Shown one piece after another: positions 16,870 to 24,956 of a stretch of 64,000 nt of DNA. The position numbers and the translations under genes are program-made. Location of the stretch: NCBI GenBank assembly GCA_030615625.1, contig JAUWYX010000003.1, positions 171,045 through 235,044 of the forward strand, given 5' to 3'. Under the pieces are notes generated by a model that made no database searches, was not told where the DNA came from, and saw nothing but the letters and a program-made list of their open reading frames with translations. Position 1 is the first letter of the stretch; every line of letters begins with the position of its first letter. The DNA is from Dehalococcoidia bacterium. GTDB taxonomy: Bacteria; Chloroflexota; Dehalococcoidia; GIF9; AB-539-J10.

Positions 16870-17196
16870 ATGAAAATGTTCGGGAAAAAGAAAACTATTG
16901 ATAGGTTAATAGCTATGATCGATTTCATTGGTAAAAGCATACCCAAAACGATAAAGGAATCCAAGGAGCCCGAACCACAGCCAAAATCTAGTCCTCTATT
17001 GCAACTCATTTGTAAAGCTCAAACTCTTGATGAATTAAAGGAAATTCAAACTAAATATCGAGATTCGATAGGTATAGTTCACGGCTTAGCAATCATATGC
17101 CAAGAATTTGATATTAAGCTCAAGGATTTACAGGAGCGAGTGAGTGTGCTGGAGAGCACAAAGGAGGTTAGCAAAGGTGATACGAAGACTGATTAA
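16870..17196 (+). CDS. Unknown coiled-coil protein
   Basis: 108 residues. Basic start (MKMFGKKKTIDRLIAMIDFI), Pro/Ser-rich linker, then a helical segment ending in a coiled coil (about 75-100, FDIKLKDLQERVSVLEST). No family recognised. Follows one of the intercistronic hairpins; overlaps the next gene by 20 bp. Confidence 0.65.
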   Translation: MKMFGKKKTIDRLIAMIDFIGKSIPKTIKESKEPEPQPKSSPLLQLICKAQTLDELKEIQTKYRDSIGIVHGLAIICQEFDIKLKDLQERVSVLESTKEVSKGDTKTD

Positions 17197-17323
17197 GGCA
17201 TTCTGGGCATGGCGGCTTAGGCACAATAAACGCTTCATGGCTGGTGTGCGTCGGGGTCTCGAGGCATATCATAGGGGCGATGTTAAACCTTGGTCTGATG
17301 TGAAGAAAGAACTAGGTCTATGA
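17177..17323 (+). CDS. Small antitoxin-like basic protein
   Basis: 48 residues, GTG start after AAAGGAGG. The C-terminal half, RRGLEAYHRGDVKPWSDVKKELGL, ends like several small antitoxin and regulator proteins (RG..PWS.VK.ELGL). No partner toxin gene is next to it, so this is only a family hint. Confidence 0.55.
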   Translation: MIRRLIKAFWAWRLRHNKRFMAGVRRGLEAYHRGDVKPWSDVKKELGL

Positions 17324-17368
17324 ATTCGTAGCTGATATTCCAGTAAGAATGGCCGAAGGAGGGCAAAG

Positions 17369-17614
17369 ATGAGAACCAGATTAATGAATACTAGCCATAG
17401 GGGAAGAGTTTATCAGGTACTTAAATTTCATAGTGATTTGGCCTTTAGTATCTTGGAGTTGGTAGACAGAACTTTTGGGAAAATATGGATATACAGATAC
17501 TTAAAAGTGTTAATTGCTTTGAGGGATCTAGAGGCGAAGGGATTAATTGAATCAAAGCATATTGGTGGCAAGAAATACTACAGAGCAAAAGAATTACCGA
17601 GCAAGACTGAGTGA
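17369..17614 (+). CDS. Small winged-helix protein, paralogue 1
   Basis: 81 residues. A winged-helix-type core ends in LRDLEAKGLIESKHIGGKKYYRA, where the third helix and the wing (GLIESKHIGG) can be seen. It is clearly related to the protein at 20692-20931, sharing GLIESKHIG and KYY and the same length. Likely a small DNA-binding regulator. Confidence 0.7.
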   Translation: MRTRLMNTSHRGRVYQVLKFHSDLAFSILELVDRTFGKIWIYRYLKVLIALRDLEAKGLIESKHIGGKKYYRAKELPSKTE

Positions 17615-17651
17615 TATTCCTCGAAGAATATTAGGTGAACGGAGGTGATAA

Positions 17652-17954
17652 ATGAAAATAAAAGGCTACATTAGCAAATGGGGAGGGCGAGTTGGCTTCG
17701 GTCTATTCGTGGACTTCCAGGAGTGGAACCTCTGGCATCACTATTTTGAGATTGGCTTCAGTTTCGGTCCATGGGATATCGGCCTGACAATAACCCTTTG
17801 GGATGTAGAAGAATCAATGAAAACATTGCGGAGCCGAGGCATGAGCGAAGAAGAGGCATGGAACTTTTGTGACCGAGTAAGGAAAAATTTAGCGGATCCT
17901 TACCGGGGAAATATGAAAAGGGAGATTGAAAAAGCACTAGCTAAGGAAGGCTAA
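17652..17954 (+). CDS. Unknown 100-residue protein
   Basis: Aromatic-rich beta first half (YISKWGGRVGFGLFVDF, IGFSFGPWDIGLTITLW) and a helical basic second half. Strong ribosome site CGGAGGTGAT. I recognise it only as the kind of small protein common in phage early regions. Confidence 0.65.
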   Translation: MKIKGYISKWGGRVGFGLFVDFQEWNLWHHYFEIGFSFGPWDIGLTITLWDVEESMKTLRSRGMSEEEAWNFCDRVRKNLADPYRGNMKREIEKALAKEG

Positions 17955-17993
17955 ATATTCCTATCAGAATGGAGAAATAGGAGGTATAAATAA

Positions 17994-18608
17994 ATGACAT
18001 CACCCGGGTGGACGAAAAAGCCTTGCCATGGGTGCGGCTCAACAGAGTTACATCGAAAGGACAAATTGTGCCCTGGCTGCCAGCGGGTCTTTGATGATGG
18101 TCTCTTATCTCGTAAGAAACAGGACCTTCAGCTTGAACAAGGCAAGATCATGGTCAAGCACGAGCTGAGATTCCATCTTATTGCTAGTCCATATCTATTT
18201 GAACATTCCGGCAATTTCATTGGCCGTCAGCTTAATGACCGTCTACGCCACGCCTGGCACGCCTTAACAATTGCCGTCATTGAACCAGCAACCGGTAAAA
18301 AGGACCATAACGCACCATATTTGGTTATGAATAAGAAAGATACCTGGGGCGTGGAGAATGACTTTTATGGCTATCATGATGACGAGTTTTTCCTTACAGT
18401 CCCCCACATTAGAGATAGCCTTAATGAATTGGACTCATCGATTCGATTGGCTCTGGAGTATGTATATCTTGCAGGCAAGAAACAAGGATTAAATATACTG
18501 ACTGGTCTTAATGAAGGCGTGGTGGCCCTATCTAACTATGCGGAAGAGATAAAGAGAGTAGAGGATAAGCTCAATCAAATAGGGGAACAGGTAAAGGAAC
18601 GCGATTAG
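17994..18608 (+). CDS. Zinc-ribbon protein of unknown function
   Basis: 204 residues. N-terminal zinc ribbon C11HGC14...C27PGC30. The remainder is mixed alpha/beta with LRFHLIASPYLFEHSG and a C-terminal coiled coil (about 175-204). No enzyme motif seen. Preceded by an intercistronic hairpin and AGGAGGT. Confidence 0.65.
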   Translation: MTSPGWTKKPCHGCGSTELHRKDKLCPGCQRVFDDGLLSRKKQDLQLEQGKIMVKHELRFHLIASPYLFEHSGNFIGRQLNDRLRHAWHALTIAVIEPATGKKDHNAPYLVMNKKDTWGVENDFYGYHDDEFFLTVPHIRDSLNELDSSIRLALEYVYLAGKKQGLNILTGLNEGVVALSNYAEEIKRVEDKLNQIGEQVKERD

Positions 18609-18635
18609 ACATTCCAGAATGTCGGAGGTGAAATA

Positions 18636-18860
18636 ATGGAACTAGAGAGATTAAGTAAAGAGGACAACGATAAATTGAATAGCGGTATATGCCCTAAGTG
18701 TGGGAGCACACATTTTGTTCAGGGTCCAAGCGGGGGTAATGCACAAAATATCGCCTGTGAAAATGGACATCGGTTCTGGTTTGCCCCACCCTTCACGGCT
18801 GAATATCAAGGGAAGATTAAAGTTGAAAGGGATGGGGATATTCTCAGAGCTTACTTTTAA
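18636..18860 (+). CDS. Small zinc-finger protein
   Basis: 74 residues. ICPKCGST starts a zinc site that CENGH (about residue 45) appears to close with Cys/His. Ribosome site GGAGGTGAAATA. Function unknown. Confidence 0.65.
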   Translation: MELERLSKEDNDKLNSGICPKCGSTHFVQGPSGGNAQNIACENGHRFWFAPPFTAEYQGKIKVERDGDILRAYF

Positions 18861-18895
18861 GCTGACGTTCCAGAGAGAATGTGAGGAGGAAACTA

Positions 18896-19045
18896 ATGGT
18901 AAGACTTTTTAGAACCTGTAAATGTGGGCATATTGAAGAGGAACACGCTATGGATGCTCCGGAGGGCGAACAGGAATGTCTTGAAGAGGATTGCTTGTGC
19001 GAACAGTTTGAGGAAGCTGTGGGCGAGGATGATATCTCAATTTAG
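18896..19045 (+). CDS. Small acidic Cys-rich protein
   Basis: 49 codons after GAGGAGG. The sequence begins MVRLFRTCKCGHIEEEH and is very acidic, with cysteines at 8, 10, 28, 33 and 35 that could bind a metal. Overlaps the DUF1643 gene by 17 bp and is preceded by an intercistronic hairpin, which supports it as a real gene. Confidence 0.6.
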   Translation: MVRLFRTCKCGHIEEEHAMDAPEGEQECLEEDCLCEQFEEAVGEDDISI

Positions 19046-19508
19046 CGGAGCTATTTTAGACAGCCTGCATAGGCATCGTTTCCTACTTTGGAGATTTTGG
19101 GACGATAGACCTCGGATGCTCTTTGTCGGCCTTAACCCATCAACGGCCAATGAGGTAGAGGATGACCCTACGGTGAGAAGGCTTTGTGCTTTTGCTCAAA
19201 GCTGGGGATTCGGAGGTCTATATGTCTGCAATGTTTTCAGCCAGATAACACCCAATCCTACAGAGTTGCTTCCCAAGACAGCGGTTCATCCTGCGGACAC
19301 TCATGCTGTGCAAATGGCGGTTGAACTAAGCACGTTATCTGTTTGCGGATGGGGTGATGGTATAGAGAAAGCCGCCTACGGTATAGCCAGGGCCAACACA
19401 ATTAGAGGGTACGTCAACTCGCCGATGTGCTTCGGTCTAACATCCAAAGGCAATCCGAAGCACCCGCTCTACTTGCCGAAAAATGCCAACTTGGAGAAAT
19501 ATAGCTGA
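19029..19508 (+). CDS. DUF1643 family protein
   Basis: 159 residues. VGLNPSTANEVEDDPTVRR and GGLYVCNVFSQITPNP are hallmarks of DUF1643, a family frequent in phages and mobile elements with no proven activity. The start at 19029 fits the domain; an in-frame ATG at 18924 would overlap the small acidic gene much more. C-terminal TSKGNPKHPLYLP also fits the family. Confidence 0.85.
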   Translation: MISQFSGAILDSLHRHRFLLWRFWDDRPRMLFVGLNPSTANEVEDDPTVRRLCAFAQSWGFGGLYVCNVFSQITPNPTELLPKTAVHPADTHAVQMAVELSTLSVCGWGDGIEKAAYGIARANTIRGYVNSPMCFGLTSKGNPKHPLYLPKNANLEKYS

Positions 19509-19529
19509 CATTCCTTTGAGAACGTGTAA

Positions 19530-19769
19530 ATGAGTCTATTAAAAGCATTTATTAAAGAAGCTAGTAGGCACGGCAAATTAGTCAGACCTGATAGCCAAGA
19601 GAAGGATAACCTTATTTGCCACTGCCATGAGAGGCTAAGTTGGCATCGTCCCGATGGGATATTCGGTAGAGTATTCTTTGTATGCGATAAATGTGGTGGG
19701 TGGTTTTTTGTAGTTGGTGTCTATGGCTCATGGGAGTTATTAAGAACCAGAATAACTGAAAGGAGGTAA
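19530..19769 (+). CDS. Small zinc-ribbon protein
   Basis: 79 residues with CHCHERLSWHRPDG and CDKCGGWFFVVG, a two-knuckle zinc site of about 24 residues spacing. Weak ribosome site, but an intercistronic hairpin precedes it. Ends 3 bp before the next gene. Confidence 0.6.
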   Translation: MSLLKAFIKEASRHGKLVRPDSQEKDNLICHCHERLSWHRPDGIFGRVFFVCDKCGGWFFVVGVYGSWELLRTRITERR

Positions 19770-19772
19770 CAG

Positions 19773-20333
19773 ATGGCTAAGATACAGATTCTTGATGTAG
19801 GCGAAAGTGCCTTGCTAGTTCGCTTTGGTTCTGAGCTCGGCACGCAACACTTCATCTTCGGCAAGGATGGGGACAGGGGGCAGCCCTTTACAACCCAGGT
19901 AGGCAAGAAAGCCAGGACGGTTGTAGACGCCTTCGACTTCCTGATGCCTAAGATAGTCAAGGATGCGATTGCCCAGGGGCTTGATGTGAAGAGGCAGGGC
20001 GATTGGTTCTTTATCCCCATCAAAGAGCCAAGATGCAAGAAGTCCTTTAACTCTGAGTGGCATTATGGACTCGATGGGAGACGCACAGATACTAGATTAC
20101 GCCATGATACCCTCTACTATGACTGGCGATTTATAGAGACACGGCACACTGTCACGGGTGAAATCGTCTATCGGTGCACAGGGCGTCACTATGTTAGAGG
20201 CACTGTTCATGCTTCGGACCACCCGCCTTTAGTCCTACGGGGTAACGGCGTAAACAACGGGTGGTTTCTGGCTGTGCGAAGGAACTCGCTGAATTGGGAG
20301 AACTCAGGACTACGGCGAGGGGGGGACGACTGA
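19773..20333 (+). CDS. Unknown 186-residue protein
   Basis: Good ribosome site (AAAGGAGGTAACAG). Starts with a beta-rich part (IQILDVGESALLVRFG) and ends with a basic, aromatic region (YDWRFIETRHTVTGEIVYRC). No family recognised. Confidence 0.6.
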   Translation: MAKIQILDVGESALLVRFGSELGTQHFIFGKDGDRGQPFTTQVGKKARTVVDAFDFLMPKIVKDAIAQGLDVKRQGDWFFIPIKEPRCKKSFNSEWHYGLDGRRTDTRLRHDTLYYDWRFIETRHTVTGEIVYRCTGRHYVRGTVHASDHPPLVLRGNGVNNGWFLAVRRNSLNWENSGLRRGGDD

Positions 20334-20365
20334 CATTCCTGAGAATGGCTATTCTAGGAGGCTAA

Positions 20366-20695
20366 ATGGCTAAAGCAATCCAAATTTCAATTGAAGGGAA
20401 CAATCTGCATATAGAGCTCGAAGAGATCTCGAGTAAAATTATTACAAAAACTATGCCTCTCTTTGGACCTATGTTGGCAGCATGGACTACTATGTTTTGT
20501 CGTTTTATAGTAGCTGTAGCTTCACTGGGAAGAGATAAAGTGGTGGAAATGCAAGAAAGAGCGGCTCAAGGGGAAGATATTATTAGTATCTGTGAAGCAG
20601 TAGGAATAAATATTAAACCTCTCAGCCAACCATTTGAAGATATCAAATGGCCAAGCGATAAAGAAATGGACGAAATAATGGGCTGGTTAAAGTGA
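20366..20695 (+). CDS. Unknown 109-residue protein
   Basis: Short beta start, a hydrophobic stretch (about 34-55, MPLFGPMLAAWTTMFCRFIV) that may be a membrane or core helix, and an acidic tail. Overlaps the GTG start of the next gene by 4 bp. No family recognised. Confidence 0.6.
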   Translation: MAKAIQISIEGNNLHIELEEISSKIITKTMPLFGPMLAAWTTMFCRFIVAVASLGRDKVVEMQERAAQGEDIISICEAVGINIKPLSQPFEDIKWPSDKEMDEIMGWLK

Positions 20696-20931
20696 AGATA
20701 AAAGACAGGATATATCAAGTCCTTCTGTTTAATGATAACTTGGCATTTAGTTTCTGGGAAGTGTTTGAAAGACTGACCAGTAAGTTTTGGCTTGTCAAGT
20801 ATTTCAGATTACTTCGTGCACTGACTGACCTTGAAAAGAGAGGGTTAATCGAATCGAAGCATATCGGCAAAAGGAAATACTACCAAATTAGACATTCTAC
20901 GGAGGAATATAAAAAGGAGCTAGAAAGATGA
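20692..20931 (+). CDS. Small winged-helix protein, paralogue 2
   Basis: 79 residues, GTG start. Homologous over most of its length to the 17369-17614 product (RIYQVL, LAFS, LTDLEKRGLIESKHIGKRKYYQ). Its C-terminal coding part runs through a degenerate copy of the intercistronic hairpin (20891-20909), as if the gene had been extended over it. Confidence 0.7.
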   Translation: MKIKDRIYQVLLFNDNLAFSFWEVFERLTSKFWLVKYFRLLRALTDLEKRGLIESKHIGKRKYYQIRHSTEEYKKELER

Positions 20932-21614
20932 GTGTTGAAGCAAAGAGAGGATGCGGCTATAGAAAAGCAGGTGGACTCTATTTATGCGGTGAGTATATCT
21001 CGGTTCCCTGTGATCGGCTCCCTTATCCCCTGGATGTCTGCCCCACCTGTGGGGGAGGGATTAAGGTCTCGAGGGGGTTCACTAGGATTAATCCTCTCAA
21101 GCTCTTTGGCTTTCATGACTTTGCTGAATGCGATGATAAATCAGGGATATTTATTCAGAGATGCCACGATAGAATCCGTCCCTGCTTTGTGTGTGACCCT
21201 AAAGATGAGCCGGCTTTTATCATGGGAGTGGGGGAGAAATTCTACAAGACACCTGGCGATTTCCAGGAAGAGGCACAAAGGCTCGGTATATCTAAGCGTA
21301 TTCCTTTCATTCCCCGGGAGTTGGAGCTTGGCAAAACGATAGTCTACCTGGCGCACCCTAAAGCCTGCCAGGTCAAGGAATCAGCGGCCTTGCAGCAGGC
21401 TATGGCAATCCTGGGTGGAGAGGAGACTGAGCGGCCGCGGCTTATAGAGTCTGAAAAGATTGAATATAAGCTCGGCATTTTTACTGCCTTTATCCCTCAG
21501 AGAGTCGAAAAGCTAATCTGGGGAAAAGATGCCACCCCGGAGGAGATGGAGAGGCTGGAGAAGAGGGGGATCACGCCGGTAGTAATAAAGGATGGGGATT
21601 TAGACCATGCCTGA
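20928..21614 (+). CDS. Zinc-binding protein of unknown function
   Basis: 228 residues. N-terminal cysteines C9 and C18, then CPTCGGGI, and a later CHDRIRPCFVCDP form at least one zinc site. GFTRINP and FIPRELELGKTIVYLAHP look like an enzyme or binding core without a known signature. Overlaps its neighbours on both sides (ATGA-type), so co-translated. Confidence 0.65.
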   Translation: MSVEAKRGCGYRKAGGLYLCGEYISVPCDRLPYPLDVCPTCGGGIKVSRGFTRINPLKLFGFHDFAECDDKSGIFIQRCHDRIRPCFVCDPKDEPAFIMGVGEKFYKTPGDFQEEAQRLGISKRIPFIPRELELGKTIVYLAHPKACQVKESAALQQAMAILGGEETERPRLIESEKIEYKLGIFTAFIPQRVEKLIWGKDATPEEMERLEKRGITPVVIKDGDLDHA

Positions 21615-21792
21615 GAAATTAGAAGCCAAGCTAAATCCTCTAATGGACGTAGAGAAGGCGAGGGAAATACTCAACATTTACACCCTGGAACATGGCCGTG
21701 ATATGGCGCCCGACGAGCTGGACGCCCATAGAATGGGAGTAGAGGCCTTGCTGGAAGAAGGCAGAAAAAAGATAAAGGGCAGGAAAGGATAG
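21607..21792 (+). CDS. Unknown 61-residue helical protein
   Basis: Charged, predicted mostly helical (MDVEKAREILNIYTLEHG, ELDAHRMGVEALLEEGRKK). Overlaps the previous gene by 8 bp, 3 bp before the initiator-like gene. Function unknown. Confidence 0.6.
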   Translation: MPEKLEAKLNPLMDVEKAREILNIYTLEHGRDMAPDELDAHRMGVEALLEEGRKKIKGRKG

Positions 21793-21795
21793 CAA

Positions 21796-22614
21796 ATGCC
21801 AGAGCGGCGCTTCGACACTGGATATTGGAATGATCCTGACATTATAGATCTGCCTATGAAGGTAAAATTGCTCTATCTCTACCTATGGACCAACAGGCAT
21901 TGCAACCAGGCAGGCCTTTATGAGATTGCACTAAAAACTATTAGCTTCGAGACAGGGCTAACCATAGAGGAACTCCCCGAGCTGCTAAGAATCTTAGAGA
22001 AGAAAGTTATTTGGGTGCCAGAGCAAAATTTGATCTGGGTCAAAAACTTTCTCCATCGCCAGAGCAAATCACCACAATTTCTGGCCGCCGCGGCAAAATG
22101 TCTCGAGAATATTAAAAATAATGGCCTGATTAAAGAGTTTATAGATTACAACGTGGGGTATAGCCTATCCATACCCTATCAAGAGGGTATGGATAGGGAG
22201 TCGATAGCTCCTTACTCTTATGCTGAATCTTTATCTGGAAAAGAGAAGGGGGTTGTTAAGGGGGAAGAGAAGGCGGGCTCGAAGAAAAAATTAGTTAAGA
22301 AAGGCGAATCGGTAGCAAATGAGATCTTTGCTGAAATGCGGAGTTACCTGGGATATCCAGATAGAGTCAGTAGAGACCCCATCCCAAGCTACGGCAAGGA
22401 GGGGCAGGCTATAAAGCGCATGTTGACTCGAGGCTTTACCCGCGAGGCGATAGTGGAGTGCTGGAAAAGCAAGGTATCGCAGCGTGGCGGGGAATTCGTA
22501 AGCATGACATGGGTCAACGAGGATATTGGCAAGACCGGAAAGCAAAAACGAAGGTCGGCGCAACCATCTACAGGCGAAGAGATCGCTACAAGCATTAAGG
22601 AGGCTGGAAAATGA
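21796..22614 (+). CDS. Replication initiator-like protein (phage DnaD/replisome organizer type)
   Basis: 272 residues. An N-terminal winged-helix part (MPERRFDTGYWNDPDIIDL, VKLLYLYLWTN, GLYEIALKTISFETGL) is shared by many phage replisome organizers, followed by a Lys-rich linker (about 150-180) and a C-terminal helical domain (IKRMLTRGFTREAIVECW) with WV.E at the end. Directly followed, with 4-bp overlap, by the DnaC-type loader, the usual pair for primosome assembly at a viral origin. Confidence 0.75.
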   Translation: MPERRFDTGYWNDPDIIDLPMKVKLLYLYLWTNRHCNQAGLYEIALKTISFETGLTIEELPELLRILEKKVIWVPEQNLIWVKNFLHRQSKSPQFLAAAAKCLENIKNNGLIKEFIDYNVGYSLSIPYQEGMDRESIAPYSYAESLSGKEKGVVKGEEKAGSKKKLVKKGESVANEIFAEMRSYLGYPDRVSRDPIPSYGKEGQAIKRMLTRGFTREAIVECWKSKVSQRGGEFVSMTWVNEDIGKTGKQKRRSAQPSTGEEIATSIKEAGK

Positions 22615-23252
22615 CGTGGACGCAAATATTTCCCGGCGTATATGAGGGTATACCGGGCGAACAGCAAGAAGAAACAGAGCTAGAGTTGTATGTAAGGCTG
22701 TCAAATATCCCAATCGAGACGATGAAAACACATCGTCTTGAAACTTGGCAGCACAGGAGCAGTGAATCGTGGTGGCCCCAAATAAAGCAATACGCTGATG
22801 GTAGCTATAATCGCCCTTTTCTCACTTTCTTAGGGACCGTGGGCACCGGGAAAACACACATGGCCTTTGCGATAGGCTGGGCATGGCTGGCGCGCAGCCG
22901 GAGTGTGCTTTATTATCAGGTCGAAAACCTCCTTGATGCTTTAAGGCGTGGCTATTCCAGTTGGCAGAAAGGTGATTCCGACGGCTACTACACTATTCTC
23001 CAGTTTACCCAGAATACTGAACTATTGATTTTGGACGACTTTGGGGCACAACATGAGACTGAATGGGCTACCTCGAAACTGGATCAGATCGTGGATTACC
23101 GCTATATCCATAAAAAGCCCCTCATAGCTACTACCAATCTTGCCCTAGACCGGCTGCCGGCTAGAATTGGGGATAGGCTATCTGAGGGGGTGCTTGTTCA
23201 TCTGGCAGGTGAAAGCTTTAGGAAAAAGCAAAAGGCAAGCGATAAGGAGTAA
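22611..23252 (+). CDS. DnaC/IstB-type AAA+ helicase loader
   Basis: 213 residues. Walker A G75TVGTGKT82, Walker B ILDD (Asp142, Asp143) in LLILDDFGAQ, sensor-like ATTNL and an arginine-finger-like RIGDRL near the end. Loaders of this type place the host replicative helicase on DNA with the initiator encoded just upstream. No viral helicase or polymerase was recognised, so host enzymes are presumably used. Confidence 0.88.
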   Translation: MTWTQIFPGVYEGIPGEQQEETELELYVRLSNIPIETMKTHRLETWQHRSSESWWPQIKQYADGSYNRPFLTFLGTVGTGKTHMAFAIGWAWLARSRSVLYYQVENLLDALRRGYSSWQKGDSDGYYTILQFTQNTELLILDDFGAQHETEWATSKLDQIVDYRYIHKKPLIATTNLALDRLPARIGDRLSEGVLVHLAGESFRKKQKASDKE

Positions 23253-23276
23253 GGAGACTAAACAGGGGGTGAAGAT

Positions 23277-23540
23277 ATGGCTGCTCAACTACCAACTTAT
23301 ACAATCCAGGTAAACGCTTTTGAAGCTGGCGTGCTAATGGGGATGATTGAAGGCGCCGAAGAGCGGCTGAAACCATCCCTCACAGGTATGCGTGGCCAGC
23401 TTATAGCGATGAAGAGGGATATTGAGAAGGCCGACGGTGTTACCAAGAAACTTCTCCCCAACGGCATGCTGGAAATACTTGATGTAGACGGTAACAGAAT
23501 CACCCGGCCACCCTATTCTTGGGAGGTGGAAGGTAATTGA
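23277..23540 (+). CDS. Unknown 87-residue protein
   Basis: Good ribosome site (GGGGGTGAAGAT). A helical middle part with NAFEAGVLMGMIEGAEERL and a C-terminal GMLEILDVDGN. No family recognised. Confidence 0.6.
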   Translation: MAAQLPTYTIQVNAFEAGVLMGMIEGAEERLKPSLTGMRGQLIAMKRDIEKADGVTKKLLPNGMLEILDVDGNRITRPPYSWEVEGN

Positions 23541-23578
23541 CTACAAGACAATAGTGATTGACCCCTTAAAGAGATAAG

Positions 23579-23905
23579 ATGGCCAAAACATTAGAGGATG
23601 TAAAACGGGTTCGTGAGATAGCCTCCGAGTTGGAGCAGCTCGGGGTACCCCGAAAGACGACGGATAAAATACGTAGGTGGGTGAAGGGAGAGGCAAAACG
23701 GATGCGGGATGAGGGCGATGAGAAGCTACCATTTGACACTTGGAAATGCCATATCTGTGGGGAGGAGAGGCCAGACGACAAGATTTCTGTACTTTCCAAG
23801 CCCCTGGTTATCAACGGTCAGCCTTGTGGTCAGCAGAATATCCGATACTGTAATGATCGACCTGCCTGTGTAGAGGGTGCGGAGACATTTAGTTTTTTCA
23901 AATGA
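23579..23905 (+). CDS. Zinc-finger protein of unknown function
   Basis: 108 residues. Helical basic N-terminal half (VKRVREIASELEQLG, RRWVKGEAKRM), then CHICGEERPDD and a later CNDRPACVEG that form a four-cysteine zinc site. Overlaps the nucleotidyltransferase gene by 4 bp. Confidence 0.65.
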   Translation: MAKTLEDVKRVREIASELEQLGVPRKTTDKIRRWVKGEAKRMRDEGDEKLPFDTWKCHICGEERPDDKISVLSKPLVINGQPCGQQNIRYCNDRPACVEGAETFSFFK

Positions 23906-24420
23906 AGCTGGAAAGGGCCAGGGCAATTGCCGAGGAACTTAAAGAACTTCTGGCACCGGCCTGTGAGCAAATTGAAATTGCCGGCAGCATCCGGCGCCGG
24001 AAACCTGATGTTGGCGACATCGAGCTCCTGTGCATCCCAAGATTTGAGGAAGGTATAGACTTCTTGGACAGGGAGCTGGACGAGCTTATGCTGAACCAGG
24101 TATTTGATCACCGCCGCAACAAGCGGGGCAGCATTGTTTACGGGCCCAAAAACAAGCTCCTGCTACACAAGCCAAGCGGCATCGGCGTCGATATCTTCTC
24201 GACGACCAAGGAATGCTGGCCGGTCGCCCTGGTGGTCAGGACCGGCGGCAAGAGCACCAATATGGAGATCGCCACCCGGGCTATAGAGAGAGGAATGCGA
24301 TTTCATGCCTACGGCCGGGGTTTTACCCAGGCGGATGCCAGTGAACTGGTGTGCCACAGCGAAGAGGATGTATTCAGGGCAGTTGGGCTGCGCTACCTAG
24401 AGCCTTGGGAGAGGAGATAG
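23902..24420 (+). CDS. Stand-alone polymerase X-type nucleotidyltransferase domain
   Basis: 172 residues. The palm signature GS(28-29)...GDIEL provides acidic residues Asp39 and Glu41, and VDIF gives Asp97, matching the three carboxylates of the DNA polymerase beta superfamily; the second is Glu instead of the usual Asp. RAxxIAxELKELL at the start is the connecting helix of family X. The HhH and fingers domains are missing, as in short phage and bacterial members. Could add nucleotides to DNA ends or to a protein. Confidence 0.8.
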   Translation: MKLERARAIAEELKELLAPACEQIEIAGSIRRRKPDVGDIELLCIPRFEEGIDFLDRELDELMLNQVFDHRRNKRGSIVYGPKNKLLLHKPSGIGVDIFSTTKECWPVALVVRTGGKSTNMEIATRAIERGMRFHAYGRGFTQADASELVCHSEEDVFRAVGLRYLEPWERR

Positions 24421-24421
24421 T

Positions 24422-24934
24422 ATGGAACCATCTTATATCAAAACAACCAAGACAGTCAGCCAAACACTGGCTGACCTACGCCGCATTTTCACTAAAGCGG
24501 AAGTGGAGGATTGGGAGCCGATTCCGGTGGATAAAGGACCAGGTTACAGGGTAAGGTATTTTAGGAGCAAAACCTGGACCGAGATTGGCTCTTTTTTCCA
24601 GCCCACCAAAGCAATGAACTTGAGGGTCTGCTACCAAGTCATAGACAATATGTTCCGCTGGGAAGCAAGAGGCGTTAGTGGAGTAGTTAAGGGGACAGCT
24701 TTTATGGGTGGGGAATTGGTTACCACCAAGGGGGGCGAGAGGGAATCCTTTGACGAAGCCTGTGCCATACTCGGCGTTGAGCCTGATACCTCTTGGGAGG
24801 AAATCGAAAGGACATACCGGGTCAAGGTCCAGTTTGCTCACCCAGATAAAGGTGGTGACCCTGAAAGATTTAAGCGGATTCAGAAGGCCTACGATTATCT
24901 TAAGAAGGTCAAAGGACCAAAGGGGGCAAAGTGA
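24422..24934 (+). CDS. J-domain protein
   Basis: 170 residues. A beta-rich N-terminal domain (about 1-105; FTKAEVEDWEPIPVDKG) precedes a C-terminal J domain (about 110-168) with HPD at 140-142, which stimulates host DnaK. A second J protein lies at 36055-36360. The placement after replication genes suggests help in dismantling or assembling the initiation complex, as lambda does with host DnaJ (inference). Confidence 0.85.
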   Translation: MEPSYIKTTKTVSQTLADLRRIFTKAEVEDWEPIPVDKGPGYRVRYFRSKTWTEIGSFFQPTKAMNLRVCYQVIDNMFRWEARGVSGVVKGTAFMGGELVTTKGGERESFDEACAILGVEPDTSWEEIERTYRVKVQFAHPDKGGDPERFKRIQKAYDYLKKVKGPKGAK

Positions 24935-24956
24935 AACAGACAGTATTACGATTGAG

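Larger units (their letters stand above)
16844..20349 (+). promoter_or_regulatory. Set of eight intercistronic ATTC...GAAT hairpins
   Basis: The same short inverted repeat, consensus ACATTC-N(2-6)-GAATGT, occurs at 16844-16862, 17334-17351, 17614-17631, 17954-17971, 18608-18623, 18864-18882, 19507-19525 and 20332-20349. Each lies after a stop codon and 4-28 bp before the next start, mostly just upstream of the ribosome site. 18608-18623 (GACATTCCAGAATGTC) has perfect 7-bp arms and 17614-17631 perfect 6-bp arms. Variable loop length and G-U pairs (ACGTTC...GAATGT) suggest an RNA hairpin rather than an operator. Confidence 0.75.

Noticed and set aside
17177..17323. Toxin-antitoxin module
   Set aside because: The 48-residue protein has an antitoxin-like end, but no toxin gene is adjacent, so no module is claimed.
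22611..23252. IS21-type transposition helper IstB
   Set aside because: No transposase partner or insertion-sequence ends; the upstream initiator-like gene favours a DnaC-type loader.
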